Origin: Asterias rubens
Taxonomy: Eukaryota > Echinodermata > Asteroidea > Forcipulatida > Asteriidae
Length of the DNA stretch: 64,000 bases
Direction of reading: 5' to 3'
Assembly: GCF_902459465.1 (NCBI RefSeq)
Contig: NC_047081.1
Location: 2,480,001 to 2,544,000 of the forward strand
The position numbers were made by a program, and so were the translations under genes. Below the pieces are notes generated by a model. That model saw nothing but the letters and a program-made list of their open reading frames with translations, was not told where the DNA came from and did no database searches. Positions 23,641 through 36,000 of the stretch are shown piece by piece (position 1 is the stretch's first letter; each line of letters begins with the position of its first letter).

Positions 23641-24171
23641 AAATAATGGAAGCTAGGTCAAATGTAGAAAAGCAAGACTATGATGGTAGCTAAAAAACGG
23701 AGGGAAAGATGAAGTAAATTGCTACGGTGGTAGACTCTAAATTCAGTAAAGAAGTTATACAAACTTAATTTTAATTTCCAATTATTTTATTTTCTTGCGG
23801 TGGAGGGGAAGATCAAATTTATGGTTCAGGGAAAAAATTCATATATGTTCTTCTGAAGTGTAAAACGAAACAATCTAATAAAATGGAAACCTTCGTTAAC
23901 ATAATTATTACATGCGAATAATATTCCCTCCCCTTTCTCTGAAGAGCAAAGTATACAAAATATTCCCCTTCAAAATACTTTTTATATAACGAATACGATA
24001 ATTATTATTGATAATACAGTTACAAATCGTTAGTTTCCTTCGGGGTGGGTTCGTGAATGCTGCGGCCAGAGATCTGGTCGGTGTCCACTGCAACTACGTG
24101 GATGGATTTAAAGACATTGTTAAAATATATAAGAGATGTTAGGTTTGTATCGGGGATAAAGAATATTAATT

Positions 24172-24500
24172 TTGGTTTTTACCCATACACCAATGTGTGT
24201 AGCACTGTATACTCAGTACTTCCACGAGTCCTGTAAAAAAATATCACAGGCATGTTACTCGGGTGGGATTCGAACCCACGACCCTTGAACCACCATCTCT
24301 TATATCGTTGCGGTACCCGCTGCCAAAGCACATGATTCGAACTGCCTCTAGCTACCGGGCAACCTCGGTAGTCTAGTTGGTAAGACACTGCTCTAGAATT
24401 GCAAGGGTCGTGGGTTCTAATCCCACCCGAGTAATATGTCTGTGATACTTTTTCACAGGACTCAAGGAAGTACTGAGTACAGTGCTAACTTTATTTATTT
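24172..24500. mobile_element. Two tRNA-derived SINEs head to head
   Basis: The minus-strand copy contains GTCGTGGGTTCGAATCCCAC (24262-24290 region) and tail GTACTGAGTATACAGTGC. The plus-strand copy starts near 24363 with TCGGTAGTCTAGTTGG (A box) and TCGTGGGTTCTAATCCCACC (B box). Their tails face outward. The plus copy is interrupted at about 24490 and resumes at 24838-24872 (ACACATCGGTGTATGGGTAA). Confidence 0.85.
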
Positions 24501-24837
24501 ATTTTTTTTTCTGAGGGTTTTTAGTCCATTCTATGTTTTTTTTTATTTTCAATTGTTGTCCCTTCCTCTTATCGCTGCGGTATTTTGTTGTGGGTGTAGT
24601 TTTTTGTTTTCTATAGTCTGGTTTTGCTTGTGTTTTAATGATTTCTATTGTGTGATTCTAAAATGTTTCAGTGTAATCTCCTTTTATATTGTATAATTAT
24701 ATTTTTATCGTTGGCAGGGGTCTGGTTGTACACATCTTTTGATGACAGTTTTATACTTTTGTTTTAACCTTGACAGCCCCTGTTCAACTTGTAACTATTG
24801 CGTATGTCTAAAGATTTAAAATAAATAAATAAATAAC
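24490..24837 (+). mobile_element. Non-LTR retrotransposon 3' end inserted in a SINE
   Basis: An insertion between the two parts of the plus-strand SINE tail ends in TTTAAAATAAATAAATAAAT, a short A-rich tandem tail typical of LINE 3' ends. No reverse transcriptase domain is present. Confidence 0.5.
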
Positions 24838-25182
24838 ACACATCGGTGTATGGGTAAAAACCAAAACTAATACTGTGAAGAAAAACAAACATTTTTGGCT
24901 GTTTCGCAGTAAATATACTCTGTATTCAGCTAAAAACCTTCAAATGACCTGAATAAATTTTCTCTATAGTGTTGCCTATAATTAAGCTTGACGTTGAAAA
25001 AAGAAAAACATACAAAGGGGTGTGATGGGTTTTATAGTGTCTCGAACCTTGAGAACAAGGACAGCGGTTGGCATGATTGTTGTTGCGTGTATGTGGCATG
25101 GGATTATTGAAGGAACTTGGAAAGGTTAAAGCAATGTATACACACTAATTACTGATTTTTTGTTTAGCATTAAACACTTGCT

Positions 25183-25320
25183 TTATAACGAGCAATGTAG
25201 TTGATAGTTTAAAACACTATGAGAAACGGCTCCCTCTGAGGCAACGTAGTTTTTGAAGAAAAAAAAGAAAATAAATTTTCTCACTCAAAACACAGATATT
25301 GAATGAAATTTTCTTCTTGT
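25183..25320 (+). mobile_element. Fragment of a family A-related MITE
   Basis: It contains AACGAGCAATGTAGTTGATAG and ACACTATGAGAAACGGCTCC, matching the left interior of family A. Both ends are missing. Confidence 0.6.
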
Positions 25321-25378
25321 TCTTTGACCAGCGCCTTTGAATGTTTTACAGATTAAGTTCGCTTTTAAAAATGCTGTA

Positions 25379-25382
25379 TTAC

Positions 25383-25451
<69 letters not shown>
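25379..25451. repeat. (ATT)n microsatellite
   Basis: About 24 uninterrupted ATT units; the polytyrosine frame through it is an artefact. Confidence 0.98.
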
Positions 25452-25897
25452 CTATTGGCTGAGAATCGTTTACGCAGCGCGTACACGCTTACACATTTTC
25501 ATTGTTTTACATCAAAGGTGGTAGTTAATGACGTCATGGGCAATCCATCTACGCGTTTATGCTTTGATTAATTAAATTTCAGGTAACTTTGAGTAGAATC
25601 AGGAAGAGTTGACAGCCTAGACGTGGATGTCACAATTTGAGACAGCAATACATACATGCATGAACATCTTCAAGAAAGACTCTATGGAATACAAGTAAAG
25701 TAGGTCAGTCAAAGTTACTGCATGTGAAATCCCAAGATGACAATCATTTATTGACAGTGGTGTATTTTCAGCCGCAGGGCTTTCCTTGTATACTTTTTCC
25801 TGCGAGGTTCCACGCTATGAGTATTATTTATTAGCTTCAAACTAATTACACAACCTTGATACGGCTTTTATTTGCAGAGCGAACACAACATTCCATT

Positions 25898-26172
25898 AGG
25901 GCCATTGGACACTTTCGGTAAACAATATTGTCCAAGGCTTACACTTCGTGTACACGTATCACAATTCTTAATATAAAATAACAAACCTGTGAAAATCTAA
26001 GCTCAATCGGTCATCGGAGTCGGGAGAAAATAACGGGAGAACCCACCCTTGGTTCCGCACGTTTCGCCGTGTGATTACATTGTGTTTAAAACAAATCCGT
26101 AATTCTCGCTATCGAGAATTGATATTGTTTAATTTTTTCTCAAAAAGTAAAGCATTTCATGGATAAAATCGG
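25898..26172 (+). mobile_element. Family B MITE, 3'-truncated copy
   Basis: It starts AGGGCCATTGGACACTTTCG and ends within GCATTTCATGGA; the right arm with the terminal repeat is absent. The internal GAATTCTCGATAGCGAGAATT-like hairpin (AATTCTCGCTATCGAGAATT) is intact. Confidence 0.8.
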
Positions 26173-26544
26173 CCAAAAATCTGACTTAGCATCTTTAAAA
26201 TCAATGGCTTGAAAACTTACTTGTATAGGATCAAATAATCGAATGGTTCAAAAAGGTTTATTTTTCATTATTTTATGAGTGGTTAAAACATATACGAGCT
26301 ACAATCGGAATCATTTCTTCTTCTTTTCTCATCTCCCCCGTTGTATGCTAGTTCTCCTCAAACGGGGCTATGAGCCACTCTTGGTATCAAGGATGAAATA
26401 CTTGAGATGAAAATACATCTGGGGAACTTGTAGAACTTAAAATATTCCTATTAAAACAGTCATGTTGTCGGGTGGAAGGAAACATAGGCAAGGAGTTCAA
26501 AAGAGATGCATTATACATGTCACTTTGTTCAACGTTTAAGTAAA

Positions 26545-26762
26545 AGCAAAAGTATATGGGTCAGAAGAAGCATAAAGCCTGCCTTCATACTCAAACATCC
26601 TGATATACTCAAATATCCTGACTATTGCAACTGCATTTTAACATCTGTTCCCCAGGCATACATGAAGCGGCTGCAAAGTTTACAAAACTGGGCAGCTCGC
26701 ATTATCTTTAAGCTAGATCGTCGTCATGAATCCAGTCCTCTACTTAAATCTCTCCACTTCTG
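26545..26762 (+). pseudogene. LINE reverse transcriptase C-terminal fragment (CR1/L2-like)
   Basis: One frame reads DYCNCILTSVPQAYMKRLQS and then LQNWAARIIF and SPLLKSLH, the conserved segment that follows the RT fingers and palm in CR1/Jockey-group non-LTR elements. It stops at TGA 26761-26763. A family H MITE is inserted 20 bp further on. No other part of the element is nearby. Confidence 0.75.
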
Positions 26763-26786
26763 AAAACACATCTCTTCACTGTTTAA

Positions 26787-27170
26787 AGGAACACGTTGCC
26801 TTGGATCGGTCGAGTTGGTCTTTGAAAAGCGCTGTGTACCCGTTTCTTGTAAAATCGGTATGGTTAGAAAGATGTTGTAAAAGTAGAATACAATGATCTA
26901 CACAAATATGCCTCGAAATTGCGTGGTTTTCGTTTTACCCTGTCGACGAAACACGGTCGGCCGTTTATGGGGGTCAAAAATTTGACTCCCATTAATGGCC
27001 GACCGTGTTAGTTCGCGACGTAAAATGAAAACCGTGCAATTTCGAGTGATACTTGTGTGAATCATTATATTCTACTTTTAAAACACCTTTCTAACCATAT
27101 GCATTTCATAACAAACGGTTTCAAACGCTTTTCATAGACCAACTCGTCCGATCCAAGGCAACGTGTTCCT
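26787..27170. mobile_element. TTAA-flanked foldback MITE (family H), complete
   Basis: Ends AGGAACACGTTGCCTTGGAT and ATCCAAGGCAACGTGTTCCT are perfect 20-bp inverted repeats, flanked by TTAA at 26783-26786 and 27171-27174. The tip pairs GGTCGGCCGTTTATGG with CCATTAATGGCCGACC. A partial copy lies at 55744. Confidence 0.92.
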
Positions 27171-27267
27171 TTAAGCTTTTCTCTTTTTCTCTTGCTTTTC
27201 AGACATTGTGTATGTAGCTTCTTCGATAAGTTTTTGTTGCGTTATTGTGCATTTATAGAAGGAACCA

Positions 27268-27415
27268 GGGGCCGATTTCACAAAGGTCTCAAATTGATCG
27301 TAACTTCAAATCAATCGTAGTTGCTAAGTAAAGTGTGATGTCACAATACAAATCTCTATGGTGATACTGAAAATTTGTCTTGCGATGAATTTTATTGCTT
27401 TGTGAAATCGGCCCC
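27268..27415. mobile_element. Foldback MITE family I, copy 2
   Basis: Ends GGGGCCGATTTCACAAAG and CTTTGTGAAATCGGCCCC are perfect inverted repeats. The interior has GATCGTAAC / ATCGTAGTTGC rather than the AGGACTAG modules of copies 1 and 3. Confidence 0.85.
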
Positions 27416-27492
27416 AGGTCGGTCACACCGGTGGTACATTAACCATGAACATCCGTAATAAAAGACAGAGGCTGGCTGAAAAAAAGCACTTT

Positions 27493-27780
27493 AACCCTTT
27501 AGTCCCTGCACCGCCCGAGTTTGCTGAAATCCAATTTCTCAAGATTCTTGCAGTAAATTACTGGAATCGTAGTTCAAATTTTAAAAGATAGCCATGGCTT
27601 AATGTGTATGCACAATTTTTTACCCTTTCGGTAATATTTGTATAAAAGTACAAGTTCTCATGGGAACAATAAATGCCTCTCGTTAAACGGCTAAGGTAAT
27701 TTTTATGGCGAATATTTTTGTGCACGGATAAAATGGACACAATAGCTTTGCAAGGCTTTTGTCTGGCTCAATGCTAATAC
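27493..27780 (+). repeat. Dispersed repeat (family M), copy 2
   Basis: Counterpart of 18020-18272; carries an extra CTAAGGTAATTTTTATGGCG block before AATATTTTTGTG. Confidence 0.75.
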
Positions 27781-28243
27781 TGACTAACACATAATGTCAT
27801 TCTTTTTAACTAGATATCCACGCATGGAGAATATTCCATACAATCTGAGAAGCATTCGGCATGCTCACTTGACACAGTTTTCATTGAAACGTTTTACTTT
27901 AAATTATCCAAAAGAAGACGAAAACATAAAATAAGACTAGAGTGCTCTTCTTTGTAGACGGTGCTTTAGAGATCGTGTTTGTAGCCATGTTTCTACGCGG
28001 TCCTTGAAGCACAAAACCCGGTATAGGGTTTTTGTTTGAGAATGAACGAAGCAGATGAAGAAATCCCATAATGTATAAAAACAAATTCCATTTCGACAAA
28101 GACTGGCGCTCCCTTTTATTTCAAGGTCAATATTTCAAGGGCAAGAGCTCATCACAAAGAAGAGGTTGTCACGAAAAGAAGATAGTTCTTTTGAGGATTC
28201 AAACTGGAAATCTGTTCTGCATAAAAGAAGTATATGTAAGGAT

Positions 28244-28762
28244 TTAAAGGAACGTTGAATTGGTAAGAAACAAAAACCGTGAAGATTTACATAAAACTTA
28301 CACGGTCTAATGATGATGATAGTAGAAAACATCCCTTGTGCTTGAAATATTTCTGTCTGAAATGTCATAATATATGATGAGAAATAAATAATCTAACTTT
28401 GCGTTCGGAGTTTATCGCTCAGTTAACGTTTTTGTTCATTTTGTTGGCATCAATGCAATGCAAAATTTGTAATTGGTTTTTCAATTCTCTCGTGACCCAG
28501 ATGGCCAATTGATCTCAAACTTCTACAGGTTTGTAAGTTTATGTATAAGATGAACTACATAAAGTCCTTACAACTGTGTTTGTTAGCAAAAGCCGATTAT
28601 GTAACGGAAATAATAATGCTGTATATATAGAAATGACTTCATGTTGTGTTTACAGAGGTTACTGAAAGACATGTTGATTCAATATTTCACAGGTTTGTTA
28701 TTTTATGAAAAAGTTAGGATACACCAGTGGAGAATTACCAAAGATGTCACGTGCCTTTAAAA
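28244..28762. mobile_element. TTAA-flanked foldback element, mosaic of families C and A
   Basis: It starts TTTAAAGGAACGTTGAATTG, includes the family C arm ATAAAACTTACACGG...ATGATAGTAGAAA, and ends with the family A/B-like TTTCACAGGTTTGTTATTTT and CACGTGCCTTTAAA. Confidence 0.55.
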
Positions 28763-28848
28763 TGGACGTAAACAAATAATGTTTACGTCTATAGTGGAGC
28801 ATTTCAATAATGTTATCTTGATATGGAATAATGCCCTTGTCAGAACTA

Positions 28849-28945
28849 ATAATAATAATAATAATAACAATAATAATAATTTAGTGATCTTATATTGCGC
28901 TCTCTCCAGGACCAGCCTGTTCGAGGGCGCATGACAGTAAAAATT
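28849..28945 (-). mobile_element. LINE 3' end with trinucleotide tail
   Basis: On the minus strand, CGCCCTCGAACAGGCTGG and GAGCGCAATATAAGATCACT run into (ATT)n. A related GCGCCCTCGAAGAGAGCGCC tail is at 62690-62740. This layout is typical of CR1-like 3' ends. Confidence 0.55.
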
Positions 28946-29329
28946 GCAAAAGATTAAGAAAATGACAGACAATAAGTGAACAGTTTAAAGAAAAGTACAC
29001 CCGTAAACAAAAAACTTATTATTGTTATAAAAACACACTTATTATTATTGTACTTATTATTTTGATGAACTGCGTCTGTTCATCAAAATAGTAAGTACTA
29101 CGACAACAACGCTATTTATATTTATAGATCAATAAATGTTTCCCTGCATTGTTATCGAACAATGCATTTACCACTTTTATGGTCCAGCAATCCAGTCTTT
29201 CATACTACACATCCTTTGTCCTCGCCACTTCACTCCTAATGGTTCATAGCCACCAATTGTTTCTGAAATAGAAACTTTGATTGGCTGTTATTTTCCCGCT
29301 TCTTTCTGGATCCTTCCCTTAATCCCTTT

Positions 29330-29460
29330 CTCCTCTCTTTTTTCTATAAAATGGATATGTATTTGTTTGTACTTGTTTTATGGTTCTGAAGAAGGTCCGG
29401 TTTGGATCGAAAGCTAAAAGGCCATCTACCCTAATCAGTATAGATAAATAAATAAATACA
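29330..29460 (+). mobile_element. Retroelement terminal fragment with hammerhead-like motif
   Basis: CTGAAGAAGGTCC, GGATCGAAAG (29386-29413) has the order of a hammerhead core: CUGANGA, a pairable stem II (GGUCC/GGAUC), then GAAA. A TAAATAAATAAATAC tail follows. Such motifs are known in Penelope-like elements; here one core base deviates (A for U). Confidence 0.35.
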
Positions 29461-29869
29461 AATACAAAACATAACACAAGAACAGAAATTGGAAAGAGGT
29501 TACCAGCTGAAACAGTGAATGCTTGCAGAAAACAAAGTTATATCTAACGACTCTCCTCTTGAAGGTAGTTCAAAGAAGGTTTTACATCCAGCAGGCGTGA
29601 TGGTTAAACACGATAAAAAAATACACCTTTTTCTGAGGCATTGAAAATGATGTTATGAATTTATTACTGGTTAATTATTTAAAAAAGGCAAACAATTTGG
29701 GCCATTCTCACTGACACTGTATTCAAGCATCCATAGCAACGTCACGTAGGCATTTATAATGAAATAATTGCATGGATGGATGGGGGTGCAGCCACTCCCG
29801 AGCTAGCCTTAATTAAAGTCGCGCTTGCACTCCATGCAAGGAAAGTGTCAAACTCCCGTATTCTCGCTT

Positions 29870-30196
29870 GGTCTATATCCCAACAAAGAACAAACGTGTG
29901 AAAACTTTGACTAAATTGGTCATCAATATTGCAAGAGAATAATGGAAACAAATCTACCCTATTGCACAACTTTGTGTGCTTTTAGATGCTTAAAAAAAGG
30001 CTCAATGCCTGAGGTCTTTATATTTTGACTGAGAAATAACCTCTTTCTCAAAAACTACTTCAGAGGGATCCGTCTCTCACATTGTTATTTAAAATACTAC
30101 CAACAGCTCTCAATTGCTCGTTGTTATTTTAAGCGCATAATTGAGATACACCAAGTGAGAATGCTGGTCTTTGACAATTACCAATAGTGTCCATCC
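29870..30196 (-). mobile_element. Family A-related composite MITE relic
   Basis: It contains AACTTTGTGTGCTTTTAGATGC, AGAGGGATCCGTCTCTCAC and, in opposite sense at the right end, GACAATTACCAATAGTGTCC. The two halves come from differently oriented copies. Confidence 0.5.
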
Positions 30197-30316
30197 GGTA
30201 CCTTTGAGGTGGCGCTCGTGTATAATAATTATGGGCTGTTAGTGCGCAATATTTGTGGAAGCTTACTTGAAGAAAATGAGATGGGAGTATGCAGTATAAC
30301 TTACTTTGACACTTAA

Positions 30317-30698
30317 AGGCACTGGAAAACTATTGGTAATTACTCAAAATAATTTTTAGCATAAAACCGTACTTTGTAAGGAGTATAATGGGGAGAGGTT
30401 GATATAGTATAAAACATTGTGAGAAACGGTTCCCTCTGAGGTAATAGTTTTCGAGAAAGAAGTAATTTTCTATGAGTTTGATTTCGAGACCTCAAGTTTA
30501 GAACCTGAGGTCTCGAAATCAAGCATCAAAAAGCACACAACTTCGTGTGACAAGGGTGTTTTTTCTTTCATAGTTATCTCGCAACTCCGACGACCGATTG
30601 AGCTCAAATTTTCACAGGTTTGTTATTTTATGCATATGTTGAGATACACCAGGTGAGAAGACTGGTCTTTGACAATTACCAATAGTGTCCACTGCCTT
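30317..30698 (+). mobile_element. Family A MITE, copy 3
   Basis: TTAA (30313-30316) precedes AGGCACTGGAAAACTATTGG; the right end is AATAGTGTCCACTGCCT. The centre ACCTCAAGTTTAGAACCTGAGGT is palindromic. Confidence 0.88.
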
Positions 30699-31663
30699 TG
30701 TATTGTATTTGCACACACTTATTTCATTGCTGCCTCACACGCACACTTACACATTTTTACAAAGTTAAATTATATTCAAATTATATTCAAATTATGAGTA
30801 GTTTACAGTATTACTGATTTAGATAGTGATATATATTAGGAAGCTTAAAGCATGCTTGAGTAGGACAACCATTGGGTTAGGGTGAAGCAGATGCTTTTGT
30901 GCCTTAACCTATTGACAGACAAGCAAACAGAAAATACTATACAGAAGACAGAAAACACACGACAGACTAGACAAACAGTCTAATAATCTTTAATTATATA
31001 CATTAATATTGTTCAAACTGCAAGCAACACGTTGCACGATATGCTATGGGAGTAGGCGATATATAACTTACTAATATAATTTGTATAAATAATTAGAGAC
31101 ATTAATAACCGAAACAATTGCAAGCAATTAATTACCAGGAGACAATAGGCCCTCATTTCTAATGTTAGCAGAGGTCTCTTGAAATAAAGTATTGAAGTAG
31201 TATTATTATTACTGCCATATTAACCTAATTCATTGCCGTAAATCATCCTTCTAAATACCACGCTTTGCTTATTTCTGTCACCGAACACAAGATCCCATCA
31301 GTTATCTTTGAACCTGTACCAATGCATTTTCATTTATTATTTAATTTGTGACAGAAAATGCCATTAGTGTGTACCGGTTAATATTGTGCTTTGACCCATA
31401 CGAGTCTCGCGCAAAGGAGAAGTGGGGAGAGATAGTTACGAGAGAGTCGAGTCACTGTCAGCGCGACAGAAATTTAAAGTACGCTACGGTCACCCGATAC
31501 TCCACATTTCTGTTAGTAGTTAACGACAGCAAATGGTCATTGGAAGTATGGTACTTATCAAACACCGATTACTACCTCGTCTCCCTGGTAACCATGACTG
31601 TAGGTACCTACCGAACACCATCAAAATCTGAAAAGTCTCGGTAATAGCCTGGCAGGATCATTG

Positions 31664-32001
31664 AAGGCACTGAACACTATTGGTTACTCAAAACAATTGT
31701 TAGCATAACAAATTTCTTGGCAAGGAGCAATGGGAAGCTATAAAAAAAAAGTAAAAAAACAGCTCCCTCCGAAGTAAGGTAGTTTTAGAGAAAGAAGTTA
31801 TTTCTCACTAAAATGTTTGAATCGAATTTGAGACCTCTGAAAGCACAAAACTTGTGCGGTAAGGGTGTTTTTTCTTCAAGTATTCTCTGACTCACAACGT
31901 CGACGACTAATATTGAGCTCAAATTTTCACAGGTTTGTTACTTTATTAATGCTATGTTGGGAAGACTGGTCTTTGACAATACTGCACACAGGTGTGTGCC
32001 T
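31664..32001 (+). mobile_element. Family A MITE, diverged copy 4
   Basis: AAGGCACTGAACACTATTGG on the left and a scrambled right end (ACACAGGTGTGTGCCTTTAA). An A run replaces part of the left arm. Older than the other copies by divergence. Confidence 0.7.
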
Positions 32002-32230
32002 TTAAAATTTTGAATGTCATTTTCAGTAGAGAGGTCGATTTATACATTTTCAATCTACCGTGCACAATGCCTGTCTTCACACTGTGTTTAATAACCGGTC
32101 AACCATTCAACCAAGCAAACCCTCTCCAATTATGTGTAAATTAATTTAGTTTTTACAACATGTTCGATTCACTCAAGTGAATTATTTATCGGAAAAAATA
32201 CTTAATGAATATTGGAGAGCGAACTATTAA

Positions 32231-32605
32231 AGGCAGTGGACACTATTGGTAATTGTCAAAGACTAGCCTTCACAGTTGGTGTATCTCAGCATTATGCATA
32301 AACAAACCTGTGGAAATTTGAGCTCAAGCGGTCATCGAACTTGCGAGATAACAATGAAAGAAAAAACACCCTCGTCACACGAAGTTGTGTGCGTTTAGAT
32401 GGTTGATTTTGAGACATCAAGTTCTAAACTTGAAGTCTCGATATCAAATTAATGGAAAAATGACTTCTTTCTCGAAAACTATGGCACTTCAGAGGGAGCC
32501 GTTTCTCACAATATTTTATACCATCAACCTCTCCCCATTACTCGTCACCAAGAAAGGTTTTATGCTAATAATTATTTGAGTAATTACCAATAGTGTCCAC
32601 TGCCT
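32231..32605 (-). mobile_element. Family A MITE, copy 5, complete and inverted
   Basis: Exactly 375 bp between TTAA (32227-32230) and TTAA (32606-32609), the same length as copy 2. Termini AGGCAGTGGACACTATTGG and CCAATAGTGTCCACTGCCT are perfect inverted repeats. Confidence 0.93.
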
Positions 32606-33394
32606 TTAAATAAGTATTATAAACAGTGAGCACCTTGGAAATGACTTTTAGGACATTGCTTTGGGGTAGAAAGGGTCGAACAACAGCTACAGTGCACAAC
32701 AGTGAGCCTTCACCACACAAACACAATGCTGTGCGAAAAATAAATGTCGCGTTGTTTAATTGTTGGACACGTATGCGAGATGCTGTTGCCCATCACGCGT
32801 ACCAAAAGCATTGTGTTTATCCAATGCTACAACTCACTGGATTTTCAAGTTATGATTTTTGTTATACTAACAATGAAACTGTTTCAGTTCAAATGGCTTT
32901 TAAGATGAAAGGAGCAGAATTCAATTTGTCTTAAAAGCAAAAGCCACAGTAGAAGAAAACCGAAGGTCGTTCGCTAGAACCAATTCAGGGAAAAGTCATA
33001 TCGATTCCACAGACTGGTGGGAAAAGGTTATTGTTTTGTTACCATGGAAACTTCAATGTAAATCAGATCACGCTTATGCAATAGGAGGTTAAGTTAGATT
33101 TCTTGGCAATGTTCCCTCCCTTGGCATTGTCCCCTCCATTGTTTACTCGCCTTTGGGTTAGTAAAATTCGTTCTGACTGCTGACTGAATGCAATTACGAA
33201 GCGAATTCTGACGTCACGGCCCGTCTTTGCTGCGAATGTTTAGCAGGCGTTGAGCACATTAATTCATTAGATGCGCATTATTCGTGATTTCGAAAAGACA
33301 TTGTCTGGATTCTGTCTGCCAATGAAGGGCAGAATTCCTTTAAAGCCATTAATTTTGATTTTTTCTGAACAAGCCAAAAGTTAACTTACAGGGT

Positions 33395-33590
33395 TTACAG
33401 AAGGTAATGGTGAAAGACTTCCATTGAAATAATTAGTCCATTAAATCGCAATGCATGACACGGCGAAACGTGTGGAAACAAGGGTACTGGACTCCAATGA
33501 CCGACTGAGCCTAAATTTTCACAGGTATGTTATTTTCTGAATAAGTTGTGATACACGACGTGTGGGCCTTTGGATAGTGCTGTTTACCGT
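33395..33590 (-). mobile_element. Family B MITE fragment, inverted
   Basis: ATGACACGGCGAAACGTG, CTGAGCCTAAATTTTCACAG and GTTGTGATACACGACGTG are the reverse complement of the family B left half. Confidence 0.7.
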
Positions 33591-34129
33591 TGTTGTGTGA
33601 TTGCTTTAAATTATTATAATTTTGTTATATCGGTTCTAAAAAGTTTCAACGAAGCATACACATTTTTGTTATCCTCTGATGCTACCGAGATATTTCTAAT
33701 GGTAGTTGTGCCTCAGTGTGTCTGACCGTGTTCCTCCTATATCAGGGCTATTTGAGCGTGAAACCAGGCTGTCCCCTTCTTCTCATCCATTCACTCCCAC
33801 ACAGAGCCGTTCTAAAATCTTTTTCCACGTAATTGCATCATTTTCAAATCAGCTTCTTGGTGCATGTTTCCCGCATTCATGCAATCTGGACGGTACCAAG
33901 AGGAATAATTATGACTTATACCCTTAGCTCACATGAGTTACTTTCATCGCAAAATGTCTTGCAGCCCATTACCTGAAGTTGCTTTTAGCCTTGTTTGGGG
34001 CGAAATTGTGCGAAGATGGGGGGGGGGGGGTGGTAGAATCATGATTCCGATTGTAAAACTCCCATGTTGTAACCACTCGACAAACTGAATGCATCCAGCA
34101 GTTATATGCATACGTTGCGTCCCTTTTGA

Positions 34130-34429
34130 AGGCAGTGGACACTTTTGGTAATTACTCAAAATAATTATTAGCACAAAACCTTACTTGGTAACGAGTAATG
34201 GGGAGAGGTTGAGGGTATAAAACATTGAGATGAAACGGATCCCTCTGAAGTGACGTAGTTTTCGTGAAAGAGGTAATTTTCCACCAATTTGATATCCAGA
34301 CCTCAGAATTAGATTTTGAGGTAGGTCGAGAAATGAAGCATCTGAAAGCACACAAATTTGTGTGAAAAGGGTGTTTTATCTTCCATTATTAGCTCGCAAC
34401 TTGACAATTACCAATAGTGTCCAGTGTCT
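34130..34429 (+). mobile_element. Family A MITE, copy 6, internally deleted
   Basis: The left arm AGGCAGTGGACACTTTTGG is intact to the centre. The right arm jumps from CTCGCAACTT straight to GACAATTACCAATAGTG, losing about 75 bp. Confidence 0.85.
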
Positions 34430-34800
34430 TTAAGCTGTTTTTCTCCCCCATGTCTCATTTTCCACAAAGCAACAAGATTGATGAGATGAGTTTCCAGTAT
34501 TTGCCCCATTAATTCGTATTGTGACACCCATTCTACTTAGTAACTATTAAGATTAATTCTCACTTAAGATTAATCGTAACTCTTTGTGGGAATCAGTTGA
34601 TGACGACCAGAGCTAACCAACAGTCAAAACGTCGGGGAGTACAAATAACCGTTTGTTTGCAGAGTCAAAACTTCATCCCAGAAGATTTATATGCCATCGT
34701 CTAGCGAAGCCATCGTTACAATCAATCTATAGCAATGTACGATAGGACCTACCATCGATCGTCCAAAATGAGTTCATTCGTTATAGTCTGTGCTAATTAA

Positions 34801-35160
34801 AGGCACTGGACACCTTTTGTAAAAAGACCAGTTTTCTCACTTGCTGTATCCCAACATATGCATGAATAACAAATGGGTGACATTTTGGACTCAATAAAGT
34901 GATCGAAGTTGCAATACAATAATGAAAGAAAATATACCAAAGTGTTGCACAAAGTATGTGTGCTTTCAGATGCCTAATAAAAGGCATACAGCCTTGGGTA
35001 TTATTTTTCATCATTATTTGAATGAGAAATTACCCTTTCCTCTTTAGCAGAGGGAGCCGTTTATCAAAATGTTTTATACTATCAACAACTGCTCTCCGTT
35101 GCTCGTTACCAAGTCGGTCAGTTGTTATGCCAATTGAGTAATTACAAATAGTGTCCAGTA
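34801..35160 (-). mobile_element. Family A MITE, copy 7, inverted and diverged
   Basis: TTAA (34797-34800) precedes AGGCACTGGACACCTTTTG; the right end is AATTACAAATAGTGTCCAGT. The right TTAA is lost. Confidence 0.75.
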
Positions 35161-35814
35161 TATTTTACTAATTGGGGTCACTAGTACTAATTAGTTATTC
35201 CCTTGTTTTGTATAAGCTTCGTTGACACCTAACGTTTTGTAAGGTCATAATATCTTGGCCCACCTTAAAAATATTGGCTACTGCAAGTCAAATACTGTGT
35301 GCCAAAGAAACATTTTTAGCTAAAATAGTGGGAAGTCTACACATCCAGATGACGTTTAAACTCACCTTCGGTTCAAGACAGTCTGCCGATATTACACCAA
35401 GGATGAATCAGATTATCACAACATCTCAGCCCTGGTACATCCAAACATATCGCATTACATGGACAGAGTGGAGAACTACATCCAGTTATAGTTCTTTATT
35501 ATAGGAATACCTGTAAGATGTTATCAGCAACACTGAGCTGTAGAGGGTACTGGTGAAGATTCCTGCAATGGGCTTTCTGCGTGTGCGGTTTTAGGATATT
35601 GGCAGTTTGGAGTTTGGAACGCAAGGGGGCGTTCATCCATGCTATCGTCCTAAACAGATTTTGGGAGATGTACACATTATCTCGAGACGGCGCGATAACA
35701 CGTCAGTCTCAAATAATTAAAATCACCACAAAACAATAGTTCGAAAAGGATTTACCAAGATGTATAGATACCACACAAGAGGGCAGCACTTTGTATTGGC
35801 GTTACCCGTGTTAT

Positions 35815-36000
35815 AGACTGTGATTTCATTAGATAAGCGGGCAGTGACGTAAGGTAGCCATATGTGTGTTTTGATTGGTCCAAGGTGATATTAATAGGTG
35901 CACTTTCAGTCGTCTGTATGATGTGAAATAAATGTAGTTGGAATGTGACTATGGACGGGGATTGACGTTGGCTAAAGGCAGATCTCTGGTGTAATACACT
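35815..36000 (+). repeat. Dispersed repeat (family G), copy 2
   Basis: Counterpart in opposite orientation of 11085-11345, with TTTTGATTGGTCCAAGG, AAATGTAGTTGG and GACTATGGACGGGGATTG. Confidence 0.5.

Noticed and set aside
24240..24435. Functional tRNA genes
   Set aside because: A and B boxes are present, but the sequences continue into shared SINE bodies and tails and do not close a full cloverleaf.
25341..25571. Frame with polytyrosine
   Set aside because: (ATT)n microsatellite translation.
32626..32934. 102-codon frame after a family A MITE
   Set aside because: No recognised domain or homology; length is within chance for the region.
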